From: CBDEFX01 sp965237635
GTDB taxonomy: Bacteria; Chloroflexota; Dehalococcoidia; Lucifugimonadales; CAUZJF01
Assembly (NCBI GenBank): GCA_965237635.1
Contig: CBDEFX010000002.1
Coordinates: 2,418,001-2,482,000, forward strand
Direction of reading: 5' to 3'
Length of the DNA: 64,000 nt
The first letter of the stretch is position 1. Every line of letters begins with the position of its first letter. Made by a program: the position numbers and the translations under genes. Shown in pieces: positions 19,323 through 29,173 of this stretch. The notes under the pieces were generated by a model that did not search any database, was not told where the DNA came from, and saw nothing but the letters and a program-made list of their open reading frames with translations.

Positions 19323-19730
19323 TCAGCTGCCGCGTCTGCACATGCGGCAGCCCGTTACGCCCATCACGATGGGCATGAGGGTGTCGATGACGGCCCAAAA
19401 TTGTCCGTCGGCCTCGTTGTTGGGAGACAGAGAGCTAAACCAGTTCCAGAAGAACAGGATGAACACAGCAACTGCCCCGTAGAAAACCGCGTTCGCTTCC
19501 AGGTAGCGTTTCAGGTCCGCCGAACCGTCGCCATCGACACGGCGCTTTTCCACGTAGCTGGCGGCCAAAGCAATCACCATACCCACCGCCATGAACCAGT
19601 TGAGTATCTCCCACACCGTGAATGGCTCGTCTCCGCCGGGGTGGTACAGGGGAGTAACGATAAAGTTTACGGCAACCACAGCCGCAAGCAACACAAGGTA
19701 AGCCGCTGCCGCACGAATCAGGATGGACAT
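19323..19730 (-). CDS. Small four-helix membrane protein, unknown
   Basis: The 135-residue protein has four hydrophobic segments: AYLVLLAAVVAVNFIVTPLY, ILNWFMAVGMVIALAASY, VFYGAVAVFILFFWNWF and FWAVIDTLMPIVMGVTG. Loops are short, and a basic, Cys-bearing tail (CRMCRRGS) follows. It starts at an ATG with AGGAGG upstream. It follows the propeller/binding-protein fusion gene by about 40 bp on the same strand, so co-transcription is likely. No family was recognised. Confidence 0.6.
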   Translation of the reverse strand: MSILIRAAAAYLVLLAAVVAVNFIVTPLYHPGGDEPFTVWEILNWFMAVGMVIALAASYVEKRRVDGDGSADLKRYLEANAVFYGAVAVFILFFWNWFSSLSPNNEADGQFWAVIDTLMPIVMGVTGCRMCRRGS

Positions 19731-19771
19731 GCTTTCCTCCTCGACTCAAACTGAGGCTCTCCTCATTAGCC

Positions 19772-22700
19772 TTAGCGCCGCCATTCGGCGATATTCCACA
19801 TCTCGCTGTCCCAGCCGTTGATCCAAACGCCCTGCAGGGTGTTCAGGTGTGCGGAAACGAAGCCCCGGTTCACCAATGGAATCCCGTAATAGTCCTGCAC
19901 GTCCATGTCGTGCAGCTGCTTTACCAGCGCCTCCCGCTCCAGGCCGATTTGGGTTTGCTCCAGCTGGGCGTAGAGTCTGTCGTACTCCGGATTGCACGAG
20001 CGGGCAATGTTCCCCAAGGCCCAGTTATTGCCCTTGGTCGGGATGTGCTTGCAGAGGGGGCCGGATAGGGACTGCTGCGGGTCTATGCCGGAACCGGAAG
20101 CGTACATCTGCACGTCGGCGAAGAACCTGCGATACGACGCTTCCTTGTCAGCCACGGGATCGCCGCCGAAAAAGACGCTGGCATCGTGCTGTACCAGCTC
20201 CGTCTCGATGCCTATCTGACGCCACCAACCGCGAACGAGGGCCTGCGTGTCCTGTCGAATAGCATTGACCGAGGTCTGGTAAGTGATCCGCAGGGGCACT
20301 CCGTTGTATTCACGGACGCCGTCGCCGTCGGTGTCGAGGACACCGTTATCGTCCAGCAACCTGTTGGCGCCCTCGATGTCCTGGAGCAGGCACCCGTCGT
20401 TGGCCGTAGAAACATAAATGGGCGGGCCGGTCAACAGATTGCAGGTGGGCTCCGCGGCGAAGCCGTAGAGGTCCTCCGCTATGCGGCCCCGGTCTATGGC
20501 CAGCGACATGGCCTGGCGAATGGGCTTGAAGGTCAGGAAGGGGTGGGGGTTTTGTCCATCCAGATACTCGGAGCGATTGTCGCCCAAAGCCGGGTCGGGA
20601 TTGGTCTGGTTGACGACGATACGCTCCACCAGGCTGGTGAAGGCGACGACCACTGCGCCCAGTCCAGCCGCTTCCATCCGAGTAAGAATCTCCGGCTCCA
20701 CTTGTGTGTTCCAGGCGTAGTCGGCTTCGCCCCTTTCCATCACGGCGCGGGCCGCCGAAATCGCATCGCCGCCGCCCTTGAGGACTACCCTGTCGAAATA
20801 GGGCGCCGGGCCCCGGTAGAAGGGGTTGCGATCGTAGACGGCCCCTTCGTTGGTCTTGAAACCGGTGATGCGGTAGGGGCCGGTGCCCAGCGGGGCGGTG
20901 TTCTGCGCCTCGCAGGTCGTGGCGGCCGCGCCGATGCAGTCGGCAAACTGCGCGCGGCTGATGATGGGCGTTCCGGCGCCAACGAAGGCCCGGTACGGGT
21001 AGGGTGTGTGCGCGTCGAAGGCGATTCGGACGGTGAGATTGTCGAGGGCCAGCACGGAGGCGATGCCGTCAAACGAGCTCTCGGCCGTGCATCCCGTATC
21101 TTCATCCACGCAATAGAGCCACGTGAAGACAACATCCTCGGCCGTCATGTCGCTGCCATCCGACCACTTCAGGCCCTCCTTCAGCTTCCAGGTAATCGAC
21201 ATCAGGTCCTGGGAAAAGCCTCCGTTCTCGATTGTAGGGATTTGGGCGGCCAGCGCTGGCACGAGGTTGCCGTCCGGGTCGTATTTAGCCAGAGGCTCCA
21301 ACGCGATTGCTCCGGCATCCAAGTCTTTAGTGCCACCCGACAGGTAGGGTCCAGGCAGAGTTGGAGCCTGCCAATAGAGGATTGTCAGAACTTCCCCCTC
21401 TGTTGTGGTTCCTAATGGAGCGATGAAGGCGTAGACGCCGCCGTCCAGGGAGCCCACGTACAAGACGCCGCCGATAACGGTGTAGGAGGGGATGCCATCG
21501 AAATAGCCCTTCTGAAACCTCCAGATCTCTTCCCCGGTTGCCGCATCCAGCGCCCGTAGGTGTCCATCGCTGGACTCTGCATACAGAACGCCGTCGGCCA
21601 CCATGGGTGACTGCAAGGCCCAGGCCATCGACTCCCGGCTCCAGACGAGCCCGCCGGTGGCGGCGTCAAGGGCGTAGAACCGGCCGGATTCGGAACCCAC
21701 GTACACCATGCCCTCGGCGGTCACGGGCGCGGTGTTGATCATCATGCCCGCTTCGTATGACCAGAGGATCTCTCCCGTCGCTGTGTCCAGGGCGTAGATG
21801 TGTTCGTCCGGCGAGAAGTAGTAGACGTTGTCTGAGACTGCGGCCGGGAAGTCCCTCGCGGGCAACCTCTCCGTTCCGTAGCTCCAGATGAGCGCCCCGG
21901 TCGCCTCGTCCAGGGCGTGGGCGGTGTTGAAGGCCGTCAGGTATACAATTCCTCCGATGACTGTGGGTGGGGATTCCACGGGGATCCCGGTATTGAAGCT
22001 CCAGACCACCTTTCCGGTTGATGCGTCCAGGGCATGGAACTCGCCGAATCCGCCCGGCACGTAGACCTTGTCGCCCGCAACCGTAGGAGTGAACTCAGGG
22101 GTGAACGGATACGGCCTTTCGGCAAACCACAGGACTTCTCCGGTCATTGCGTCGAGAGCGTGGACCCTGTGGTCCCCCTCCGCCAGTGCGCCGAGGTAGA
22201 CCATCCCGCCACTTACGGTAGGGGAGTACTGCGCCCAGTCGCCGGTGTCGTAACTCCACAGCAACCCCCCGGTCTCGGCATCCAGGGCATACACGTAGTT
22301 GTCGTTGGACCCTACATACACCGCCCCGCCGGCCACGGTTGGGGACGACCTTATGACATCGTTCGTCTCAAAGCGCCACAGCAACTCTCCGGTCTCCGCG
22401 TCCAGGGCGTATACGTGGTTGTCATCGGAACCAAAGTACACCGCGCCGTCGGCTACGGTCGGCGCATTGACAACCCACTCCCTTGTGGGGTAGCGCCAGA
22501 GCAGAGACTCATCCGCTTGCGGTGGGTCGGGGGGACCGGCATCGCCAGGCAACATCTGTTCGGGAACACAGCTCAGGAGGCCGACCGTAAACTTCAAGGC
22601 TGCAGTGGCGGCGGCAGGGCTGACGTCCGGCAGGGTACCGGCAACGATATCAGCCACGTCGGCGTCCGCCAGCAACTCTCTCAGGCACCCTTCAGCCTCC

Positions 22701-23242
22701 TCGGTCAACCCCTCCATCCGCGCAACAAGGGCGGAGAGGAATAATCCGGAGGCCGTTTCCGGAGCGAGGCAGCCGAATATAGACGCCTCCCACTGCTGCG
22801 TGTCGCCTTCGGGCATAGCACGCCGTTCCAGCACGGACTCCAGCAGCTCATCACCCAATTCGGTGCGGATGCAGGATTGCTCGGAGGTGGTGAACCTGTC
22901 GAACAGCTTCCCCCAGAGCGTGCCAGCGTCAATGTCGTACTCACGTATCGCGGGGACGCCAACCTGCTCCGGCGTTGGGGTCGGTTCGGGTGTGGGAGTC
23001 AGCGTGGGGTCTGGTGTCGGCGTTGGCACAGGAGTGGATGTTGGCAGAACTGATGTCGGCGTAGGGGTACTGGTGGCCTGTATAGGCCCGGGCGTTTCCG
23101 GGGGCAGAACCGTTGGCGTTGTTGTCGGCCCGTCGCCACATGCCGACAGCAACGCGGCGGCCAGCAAACATAGCAGTCCAACCCATACTATCCGGCATGA
23201 GAACCTTCCCAACACACTCTTAACGCGCAAAGTGGACGCCAA
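19772..23242 (-). CDS. Lipoprotein fusing a PQQ-type beta-propeller to an oligopeptide-binding (SBP_bac_5) domain
   Basis: This is a 1156-residue exported lipoprotein. A signal peptide ends LLAAALLSAC, and a PT-rich linker runs to about residue 90. A helical region (about 95-230) follows. Then a PQQ-like propeller spans about 245-610, with repeated VYFGS-DDNHVYALDAETGELLWRF-type blades (at least eight). From about 625, VLTILYWQAPTLPGPYLSGG, ALAAQIPT, LKEGLKWSDGSDMTAEDVVF and FKPIRQAMSLAIDRGRIAEDL identify a solute-binding protein of the peptide/nickel ABC family. It ends INGWDSEMWNIAEWRR. The binding half looks complete. No permease or ATPase gene is nearby. How the propeller contributes, for example ligand or surface binding, is unknown. 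Confidence 0.85.
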   Translation of the reverse strand: MASTLRVKSVLGRFSCRIVWVGLLCLLAAALLSACGDGPTTTPTVLPPETPGPIQATSTPTPTSVLPTSTPVPTPTPDPTLTPTPEPTPTPEQVGVPAIREYDIDAGTLWGKLFDRFTTSEQSCIRTELGDELLESVLERRAMPEGDTQQWEASIFGCLAPETASGLFLSALVARMEGLTEEAEGCLRELLADADVADIVAGTLPDVSPAAATAALKFTVGLLSCVPEQMLPGDAGPPDPPQADESLLWRYPTREWVVNAPTVADGAVYFGSDDNHVYALDAETGELLWRFETNDVIRSSPTVAGGAVYVGSNDNYVYALDAETGGLLWSYDTGDWAQYSPTVSGGMVYLGALAEGDHRVHALDAMTGEVLWFAERPYPFTPEFTPTVAGDKVYVPGGFGEFHALDASTGKVVWSFNTGIPVESPPTVIGGIVYLTAFNTAHALDEATGALIWSYGTERLPARDFPAAVSDNVYYFSPDEHIYALDTATGEILWSYEAGMMINTAPVTAEGMVYVGSESGRFYALDAATGGLVWSRESMAWALQSPMVADGVLYAESSDGHLRALDAATGEEIWRFQKGYFDGIPSYTVIGGVLYVGSLDGGVYAFIAPLGTTTEGEVLTILYWQAPTLPGPYLSGGTKDLDAGAIALEPLAKYDPDGNLVPALAAQIPTIENGGFSQDLMSITWKLKEGLKWSDGSDMTAEDVVFTWLYCVDEDTGCTAESSFDGIASVLALDNLTVRIAFDAHTPYPYRAFVGAGTPIISRAQFADCIGAAATTCEAQNTAPLGTGPYRITGFKTNEGAVYDRNPFYRGPAPYFDRVVLKGGGDAISAARAVMERGEADYAWNTQVEPEILTRMEAAGLGAVVVAFTSLVERIVVNQTNPDPALGDNRSEYLDGQNPHPFLTFKPIRQAMSLAIDRGRIAEDLYGFAAEPTCNLLTGPPIYVSTANDGCLLQDIEGANRLLDDNGVLDTDGDGVREYNGVPLRITYQTSVNAIRQDTQALVRGWWRQIGIETELVQHDASVFFGGDPVADKEASYRRFFADVQMYASGSGIDPQQSLSGPLCKHIPTKGNNWALGNIARSCNPEYDRLYAQLEQTQIGLEREALVKQLHDMDVQDYYGIPLVNRGFVSAHLNTLQGVWINGWDSEMWNIAEWRR

Positions 23243-23354
23243 CTGCTTGCCTCCTTCTTAGGTAGGTCCGCGGCCTCCGAGCTCGTCATATGCCACGTGG
23301 GGACGGTAGGGCACGCCCCCGCAGAGTCATCCTGCCACGACGCAGGTTGGCAAA

Positions 23355-25454
23355 TCAGGGCGCGTAGCTGTAGACAACGGGTAGCCCCGCAATGTCGGTG
23401 ACGCCGGAATCTGTGTGGTGCGCTATTTGTACGCGGCCGGTGCCGCAGTCGCCGAACTCGTCACAGGAGATGACCCCGATGATACCCCTGAAGCCGGCAA
23501 CTCCGGCCAGCGCCTCCCGGAGCCTGGCCCGGTCGATGTACAGCGTATCTCCGTCGCCAACAGCGACCTCGTCGATCGCGCGGAGGAGCATCGTGGCCGC
23601 GTCGTAGGCGTGGGCCAGATAGGCGGATGTGGGCGCCTCGCCGTACTGCTCTCGATAGTCGGCGACGAGCGCATCGCCGCTCTTGCCGGTCGCCTCGTTC
23701 GTGTTGCCGCCGAAGCTCGACTCCGGACCCGGGAAGTAGACGCCCTCCGACTCGGGGATGGCCAGGAACTCGGAGACCAGCAGGGCCGCGCCGCCAATCA
23801 GCGTGACGTCCTCAAGCCCAGCGATCTGGCCGACCTGCTGGACGATGTGGGCGCCTTCTTCCTGGAAGAGGGGGAAAAAGAGGCCGTCTGGACTGCCAGC
23901 CGCAAGTTGGGTGAGGACGGGGACCATGTCCGTGTCACCCCTGCTGACAGAGGCGACGGCGACCGAGCCGCCAAGCTCCCCGAACGCGGTGGTGAAGGCG
24001 CCGGTCAGGCCGGTGGTGTAGGGGTCGCCGTCGTGGATGGCCGCCATCCTGCGCAGGCCGAGATCGTTGTAGGCGAACTGCGCGACTGCGCGCGCCTCGT
24101 GCAGATCGTTGCTGGAGGTCCGGTAGTAGCCAGGGTGGTAGTTGGAACCGGCGTTGCCGCGAAGGTCGGAGGTCAGGGAGGGGGCCGTATTGGAGGAAGA
24201 GATCATCACCAGGCCGGCCTCGCTGAGGATCGGCGAGGCGGCTGTGGCGGCGACCGAGCAGGACGTGCCGATGACGCCGACGACTCGTGGGTCGCCGATC
24301 ACCGCATCGGCGGCGGCACGCCCGCCTTCATCGGTGCAGAGTGAGTCGAGCCCGGCGCCCATCGAGACACCGTGCCCTTTGATAGGGCCATAGTCCGCCA
24401 AGGCCATCGCCACGCCGCGTTGGCTCGGGGCGCCCAAGTCGCCAAGCCCTATTAGGACGTGCATCGAACGTATCTGGATAGCCTCGCCTCGGGCCACTTC
24501 CACCGCTCCCAGATATCCGGACCCCATCGAGTCATCCGGAAACGTTAAGTACTTCGCAGGCGGTTCTATCTCAAGCGACTCGTTGTAGCCGTGATATCTG
24601 ATGGTTATGAGATCGCGCGCCTCATCGTCCACGCCTTCAACAACAATCCTGATCTCCCTGGTCAGGAAGTCATCGGCGCCCACAACCCTGATAAGGTTGC
24701 CGCCTAGGAGCCCGAGTCCCTCCATCCCGCTTTCCTGACCGGTCTGATCAGAGACAAGCAGGTAGCCTCTGGTCCCATCGTCAAGGTCTATGGATTCGTT
24801 CAGAGTCGCGCTAGCGTCGTTCGGCAGGTGAAGTAATCCGACCAGCTGCACGACGCCCAGGAAATCAGAGTCAGGAGGACTCCCCTTGAACCACTGGTTT
24901 GATTCAGGGTCCCGGATGTAGCTGTCCTCTCCTATGACCACCCCGTTCATCTCGATCATCTCACTGTCGGGGTTCAGGGATATCTTGAATCTGAACCTGT
25001 CCGGCAGGACAATAGCGCCGCTTATCCGTATGGAGCCATCCTCTCCAACGCCTTCCACAGGGAAGATAGCCAGCAGATTGAACTCCCCGTCGAAAGAGAA
25101 GTTCTCAACCTGTTGCATGGCCTGCGCGTTGCATGAAGAGACCGTTGCGGCATCGCCGAGCATGCCGCCGGGCAAGCAATCCGGGGGAAGGTCTATATCG
25201 CCTTCGCTCTCGACATCCCGGTCGATCTTGGACGTGGTGTCCGGTGGGGTCGTTGCCGTGGGAGTTGGCGCGCGTGTGGGCGTCGGCGTAGCCGTGGGCG
25301 TAGGGACGACGGTCGGTGTGGAAGTCGGTTCGGCCGTTGGAGCAGGCTCTGTAACTGTGGGCGGCGGCTGCGTCATTGCGGAGTCGTTGCTGCAACCAAC
25401 GAGGGCTGCAGCTATCAGAACTATCGCGATTACCAGACAGTATTCCTTTTTCAC
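23355..25454 (-). CDS. Lipoprotein fusing an LppX/LprG-like domain to a branched-chain-type solute-binding domain
   Basis: This 699-residue lipoprotein has a lipobox IAAALVGC and then a PTPT linker to about residue 75. A beta-rich domain (about 105-325; MQQVENFSFDGEFNLLA, GEDSYIRDPESNQWFKG) resembles the LppX/LprAFG-type lipid-carrier fold. From about 330, VLIGLGDLGAPSQRG, VVGVIGTSCSVAATAASPIL, MISSSNTAPSLT, YYRTSSNDLHEARAVAQFAY and AYDAATMLLRAIDEV mark a Peripla_BP_6 (Leu/Ile/Val-binding) domain. GTG start with AAAGGA upstream. The next gene begins 113 bp downstream on the same strand. No LivHMGF transporter genes are present, so it may act as a sensor or work with a distant transporter. Confidence 0.85.
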   Translation of the reverse strand: MKKEYCLVIAIVLIAAALVGCSNDSAMTQPPPTVTEPAPTAEPTSTPTVVPTPTATPTPTRAPTPTATTPPDTTSKIDRDVESEGDIDLPPDCLPGGMLGDAATVSSCNAQAMQQVENFSFDGEFNLLAIFPVEGVGEDGSIRISGAIVLPDRFRFKISLNPDSEMIEMNGVVIGEDSYIRDPESNQWFKGSPPDSDFLGVVQLVGLLHLPNDASATLNESIDLDDGTRGYLLVSDQTGQESGMEGLGLLGGNLIRVVGADDFLTREIRIVVEGVDDEARDLITIRYHGYNESLEIEPPAKYLTFPDDSMGSGYLGAVEVARGEAIQIRSMHVLIGLGDLGAPSQRGVAMALADYGPIKGHGVSMGAGLDSLCTDEGGRAAADAVIGDPRVVGVIGTSCSVAATAASPILSEAGLVMISSSNTAPSLTSDLRGNAGSNYHPGYYRTSSNDLHEARAVAQFAYNDLGLRRMAAIHDGDPYTTGLTGAFTTAFGELGGSVAVASVSRGDTDMVPVLTQLAAGSPDGLFFPLFQEEGAHIVQQVGQIAGLEDVTLIGGAALLVSEFLAIPESEGVYFPGPESSFGGNTNEATGKSGDALVADYREQYGEAPTSAYLAHAYDAATMLLRAIDEVAVGDGDTLYIDRARLREALAGVAGFRGIIGVISCDEFGDCGTGRVQIAHHTDSGVTDIAGLPVVYSYAP

Positions 25455-25606
25455 GTCAGATCCTTTCGAAACAATTGATCCGTCTCATGTCAAAGCTGAT
25501 GCGCTTCCGCCACATCAATTTCACCATGCCGGTCTGATGAGGCCGTATGGTGACTTTACAGACTTTCACACGGTTTGTCGATGGCAGCGCCCTCACAATG
25601 CGTTCC

Positions 25607-25710
25607 TTATTCGCCGTGGCACGTCACGCGGGTGGCGGCACGAAGCCGGCCTAGGGTGCGCACCACCTTGAGCACGGTGGCGAATTCCGGGTTGCCGTTG
25701 GGAGACTACC
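25607..25710 (-). pseudogene. C-terminal relic of an antitoxin-like HTH protein
   Basis: The minus strand reads GNPEFATVLKVVRTLGRLRA and ends at a TAA. The NPxxxTVLKVVxxLG segment is typical of the C-terminus of small HTH antitoxins of the HigA/addiction-antidote type. No N-terminal HTH or toxin partner is found nearby. Apart from this, I see no gene between 25455 and 25930. Confidence 0.35.
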
Positions 25711-25932
25711 AGGTCAGGGATGAATCCTCGACAGATGTCTTCCCGGTCGGGCGGCAGGAAGGATGGTAACTGGAACTTTTAGGGATAGGTCGTCTGGGGT
25801 TAGCGATCGGCACTCTGCTAACCGGAGGCCTTGGCGCCATCACTTCCAGCCGCCTCCAGGCCCACTGACTTGCCCCCAATAGTTGTCCCACAAATCATGA
25901 GACACTGATAGCGCTTGCATTCGTCCAGTAGA

Positions 25933-26952
25933 TTAGTGACACTCGGCCTCCTTTTGCTGAGATTGCCACTGGCGAAGGAACTGTTGGGGGGTAAGGTAGC
26001 CGAGGGCCTGGTGAGGTCGGACGGTGTTGTAGATGCGTTCCCAGGCTTGGAGCTCCTGGTTGATGGTGTCCACCCCCAGGGAGAACTCGACGACTTCATA
26101 GAACTCCTCCGTGTGGGTGCGCTGGGCCCGTTCCACAGCGCCGTTTAGCTTATGGGAGCGGGGTGGCAGGGTGAAGCGCAGGGTGAAGAGCAGGATGTCT
26201 CGCTGCTGGCACGCCTGCTCGAACCCTGCCTGGAACTCGGAGCCTCCGTCCACCTGGATGGCCCTTACTGGGAAGGGCATCCGCGCTTGCAAGGCGTCCA
26301 GGAAGCCTGCTGCGAGTGGTGGCCGTGGCCCGGGTGTGGGCCTCCACCACGTCCCAGCGGGAGACCACGTCCCGGGCAGTGAAGTGCTTGAGCACAATGC
26401 CGGGGACAGGTCTCACGTCCAGGGTGTCCAGCTGGACCAAGTCCCCGGGCTGTTGTACCGGGTAACCCTTGGGCTTGCGCACAGCGTAGGGACGCCGCCA
26501 TAGCCGCTTGCGAGTGGAGATGCCATTGCGGGGTGCCTCCTTGAGTACGCCACGGGCCTTCAGGTAGCTCAGGATTCGCCCCACCATAGAGGTGGAGACC
26601 TGCCATCCTCGCTCCCGTAGCAGCACTGCAAGCTTGATTCCCTCGTAAAAACCCGTTTTGAGGAAGTTCCAGAGATTTAGCACATCTGAGCGATACCGTA
26701 TGTTGGGGTAGTATACGGAACAGAGACTGTATATTGTACCCAGACGTGGGTACGTTTGTTCTAATTCGACCTACACAGACTTTTTGCGAGAGAATCAAGC
26801 TTGTCTTTCCCCCACCTTGGGTACTGCTCCCTCAGGTGTAACACTGCTAGAGTCAGCTCCCGAGACCAGGTGGGCTGACGGAGGCGCCTCGGCCTATGGC
26901 TCCTCTCTTCCAAGCTCGTGAGATCCCTCGGATTGTACCGTGCAGTCGTCAT
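25933..26952 (-). pseudogene. IS481-family transposase, split by a MITE and frameshifted
   Basis: Minus-strand pieces together give RQPTWSRELTLAVLHLREQY-PRWGKDK, then (after the MITE) LAVLLRERGWQVSTSMVGRI. The integrase core follows: GDLVQLDTLDVRPV (D), IQVDGGSEFQAG (D) and KLNGAVERAQRTHTEEFYE (E). The MITE sits at the codons for Lys-Leu (AAG CTT). A second lesion is a frameshift near 26320, between VVEAHTRAT and LAAGFLDALQ. The N-terminal HTH is missing. The element is dead. Confidence 0.8.
26636..26796 (-). mobile_element. 161-bp MITE, copy B, inside the IS481 transposase
   Basis: The copy is flanked by AAGCTT at 26630-26635 and 26797-26802. Ends GATTCCCTCGTAAAAACC and (complement) GATTCTCTCGCAAAAAG. 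In this copy TCG is followed by CAA and not by TAA, so one frame is open through the whole element. On the minus strand that frame reads ILSQKVCVGRIRTNVP and continues YNIQSLFRILPQHTV. Excising it plus one AAGCTT restores WGKDKLAVLL. Confidence 0.85.
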
Positions 26953-27201
26953 GATGCATCACTCTCTCGTTTGCTCTTGGTACGCCACCTGCCTACTTCG
27001 CGTAGGGCGTTCTTGCCCCCCGGTCCGTATCCGTGACGGACCAGGAAGCCGGACACGCCGCCGTACTCGACGGATATCACCGCAGACTCGGCGGTCTTGT
27101 CGTGGCCGGGCAGGAAGAACGAGCCGATTGCCGTCTCCGCGCCGCAGCCGCACCAGCACTCGCCGGTCGGCAGCAGGCGTTTGGTTGAAGCCATTCTCAT
27201 A
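26949..27201 (-). CDS. Small Cys-containing protein, unknown
   Basis: This is an 83-residue protein from ATG 27201 (a second ATG at 27195 is equally possible). It contains LPTGECWCGCGAETAIGSFF, then PGHDKTAESAVI and VEYGGVSGFLVRHGYGPGGK. The C-x-C-x-C cluster suggests metal binding or a structural role. I do not recognise a named family, but the compact, well-conserved look argues that it is real. Its last residues (KRESDAS) end where the IS481 remnant begins, so the original C-terminus may have been altered. The region 27202-27479 holds no further gene. Confidence 0.55.
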
Positions 27202-27479
27202 TCTCCCGAAACGAGACTATTGGAATGCCCTTGGACACTGTCCAAGGATACGTTCCTAGGTGCTTCCGAGTCAATGCGGAATGGGGAGTCTGATGCCCCA
27301 CGTCCCTCCTTATGGCCGTGCTCAGGGGCGCTACAACCTATCTCCCAGCCCATCGCAGCCGCTCTAACCAGCAACCCTCTTGCCCTCACCACAAGATTGG
27401 ACTCGACACAATGGCTTGCAAGGCATTACATGCCCCGGGTTTTCCGTTCACAATGGGATGTTGGGTAACTGCTTACTAA

Positions 27480-29173
27480 ACCCGAATCCACCGAAGGAGG
27501 GCGTCGGGTTAGCGTCCTGATGCGGCAAGAAGGCGCTCCTGTGCTTCTGGGATAATGGTTTTGTAGCAAAAAAACGGCCCCGGAAAAGGAGCACCCAATA
27601 GATGCTGCCACGCAACCATCCCGACCGGATCCAAATCACCTTCGACGACCGCCGCTTGGTGGCCAATGCCGGGCTGCTCCTTCCGGCCACCCTGGCGCGG
27701 CACCTCGGCCTGCCCGAACTCGTCCGGCAGCGCCTCGACCTGGGCGATGCCCCGGGGCGGGCGAACACGAGCGACAAGATGATGACGCTGGTGGCGTCTG
27801 CGCTGGCTGGGGGCGACTGCATTGACGACGCCGATGTGTTGCGCACCGGGGGGACGGCCTGCACCCTGGGCGGCACGGTCAAGGCGCCATCCACCCTGGG
27901 CACCTTCCTGCGCAGCTTCCGGTGGGGCCACGTCCGTCAACTCGACCGGGTGAGCCGCGAGTTGCTAGCCCGGGCTTGGCAGGCCGGGGCGGGACCCGGC
28001 GACGGGCCCCTGACCATTGACCTGGACTCCACCATCTGCGAGACCTACGGACTGGCCAAGGAGGGCGCCCGCCACCACGGCTATACCGGCAAGCGGGGCT
28101 ACCACCCGCTGCCGGCCATCGCCGCCGGCACCGGAGACGTGCTGATGTCCCGGCTGCGCGAGGGCCGGGCCAACACCGCCCGCGGCGCCGCCCACTTCCT
28201 GCGGGAGACGGTGGGACGGGTGCGCTACGCCGGGGCCGACGGACGACTCACGCTACGGGCCGACAGCGGGTTCTACACTCATGGCGTGGTATCCGTCTGC
28301 CGCAAGATGGATGTCCGCTTCTCCATCACCATCCGCCAGCACAAAAGCCTGCACAATCTCATCGAGGCGATACCCGAAGATGCCTGGACGCCGATTCCTT
28401 ACTGGATGGACGGTGCCGCCGATGTGGCCGAGGCGGACGCCGCGCCGGTACGGCTCATCGTCCGGCGGGTGAAGCCGACGCCCGGTTCCCAACTGGCCCT
28501 CTTCGCCAAATACAGCTATCATGGCTTCATCACCGACCGGGACGGGGAGTTGCTCGAACTGGAGGCTGACCATCGCCGCCACGCCGAGATCGAGAATGCC
28601 ATACGCGACCTCAAGTACGGCGTCGGGCTGAACCATCTCCCCTCGGGCCGCTTCGCCGCCAACGGCGCCTGGCTGGCCGTCCAGACGATGGCCCACAACC
28701 TGGCCCGCTGGACGGCGCGGATCGGTCTGGGAGAGCGGATAGCCACCACCAAGACCCTCCGGCGGCGGTTCTTCTCCCTGGCCGGACGGCTCACCCGCTC
28801 GGCACGCCGGTTGACCCTGCATCTTCCGGATCGCTGGCCTTGGGCTGAGAAGTTCAGCCGCGCCTTGGCCCGGCTGCGAGCCATTCCACTCCCGGCCTGA
28901 CGGCACCGTCGGCGACCGACCCACCCACCGGACAACCGAAGATCCCCGCAGACTCGTGCCAGCCCGGTCCGAGAGAGTTCCCTGCTGCGTATTCTCTCGC
29001 CATCCCGCGCATCGCAACTCCCGCAGACGGCCATAGGGGCCCCTGTGCGGCGATGAAGACCGTCCGCCGACCTCCCTACCCCAAATGGAACCCAGGCTAT
29101 TTCCCCTGTAGCTCCCTCACCCCCCTTCCGCTTTCCTCACGCCGTCCATCGGTGTCCTTCGGTGGATTCGGGT
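27480..29173 (+). mobile_element. IS1380-like element 'A', copy 3 (1694 bp)
   Basis: Left end ACCCGAATCCACCGAAGGAG and right end GGTGGATTCGGGT, with TAA on both sides. This is the best preserved of the three copies and has a single open transposase frame. Its insertion removed or displaced the 3' end of the GHKL ATPase gene on the right. About 270 bp of 3' non-coding DNA (28901-29173) is shared with copy 2. Confidence 0.85.
27602..28900 (+). CDS. IS1380-family DDE transposase
   Basis: This 432-residue protein has the catalytic motifs LTIDLDSTICETYG (D), LTLRADSGFYTH (D) and HAEIENAIRDLKYGVGLNH (E), and the family tail LTLHLPDRWPWAEKFSRALA. The ATG start has GGAAAAGGAG upstream. Compared with copies 1 and 2 it lacks nine residues (TTCTPFQAE) after GAADVAE. 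The missing 27 bp lie between two GCCGAG repeats, so this looks like slippage. The frame is intact, but activity is uncertain because of this deletion between the second Asp and the Glu. Confidence 0.85.
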   Translation: MLPRNHPDRIQITFDDRRLVANAGLLLPATLARHLGLPELVRQRLDLGDAPGRANTSDKMMTLVASALAGGDCIDDADVLRTGGTACTLGGTVKAPSTLGTFLRSFRWGHVRQLDRVSRELLARAWQAGAGPGDGPLTIDLDSTICETYGLAKEGARHHGYTGKRGYHPLPAIAAGTGDVLMSRLREGRANTARGAAHFLRETVGRVRYAGADGRLTLRADSGFYTHGVVSVCRKMDVRFSITIRQHKSLHNLIEAIPEDAWTPIPYWMDGAADVAEADAAPVRLIVRRVKPTPGSQLALFAKYSYHGFITDRDGELLELEADHRRHAEIENAIRDLKYGVGLNHLPSGRFAANGAWLAVQTMAHNLARWTARIGLGERIATTKTLRRRFFSLAGRLTRSARRLTLHLPDRWPWAEKFSRALARLRAIPLPA

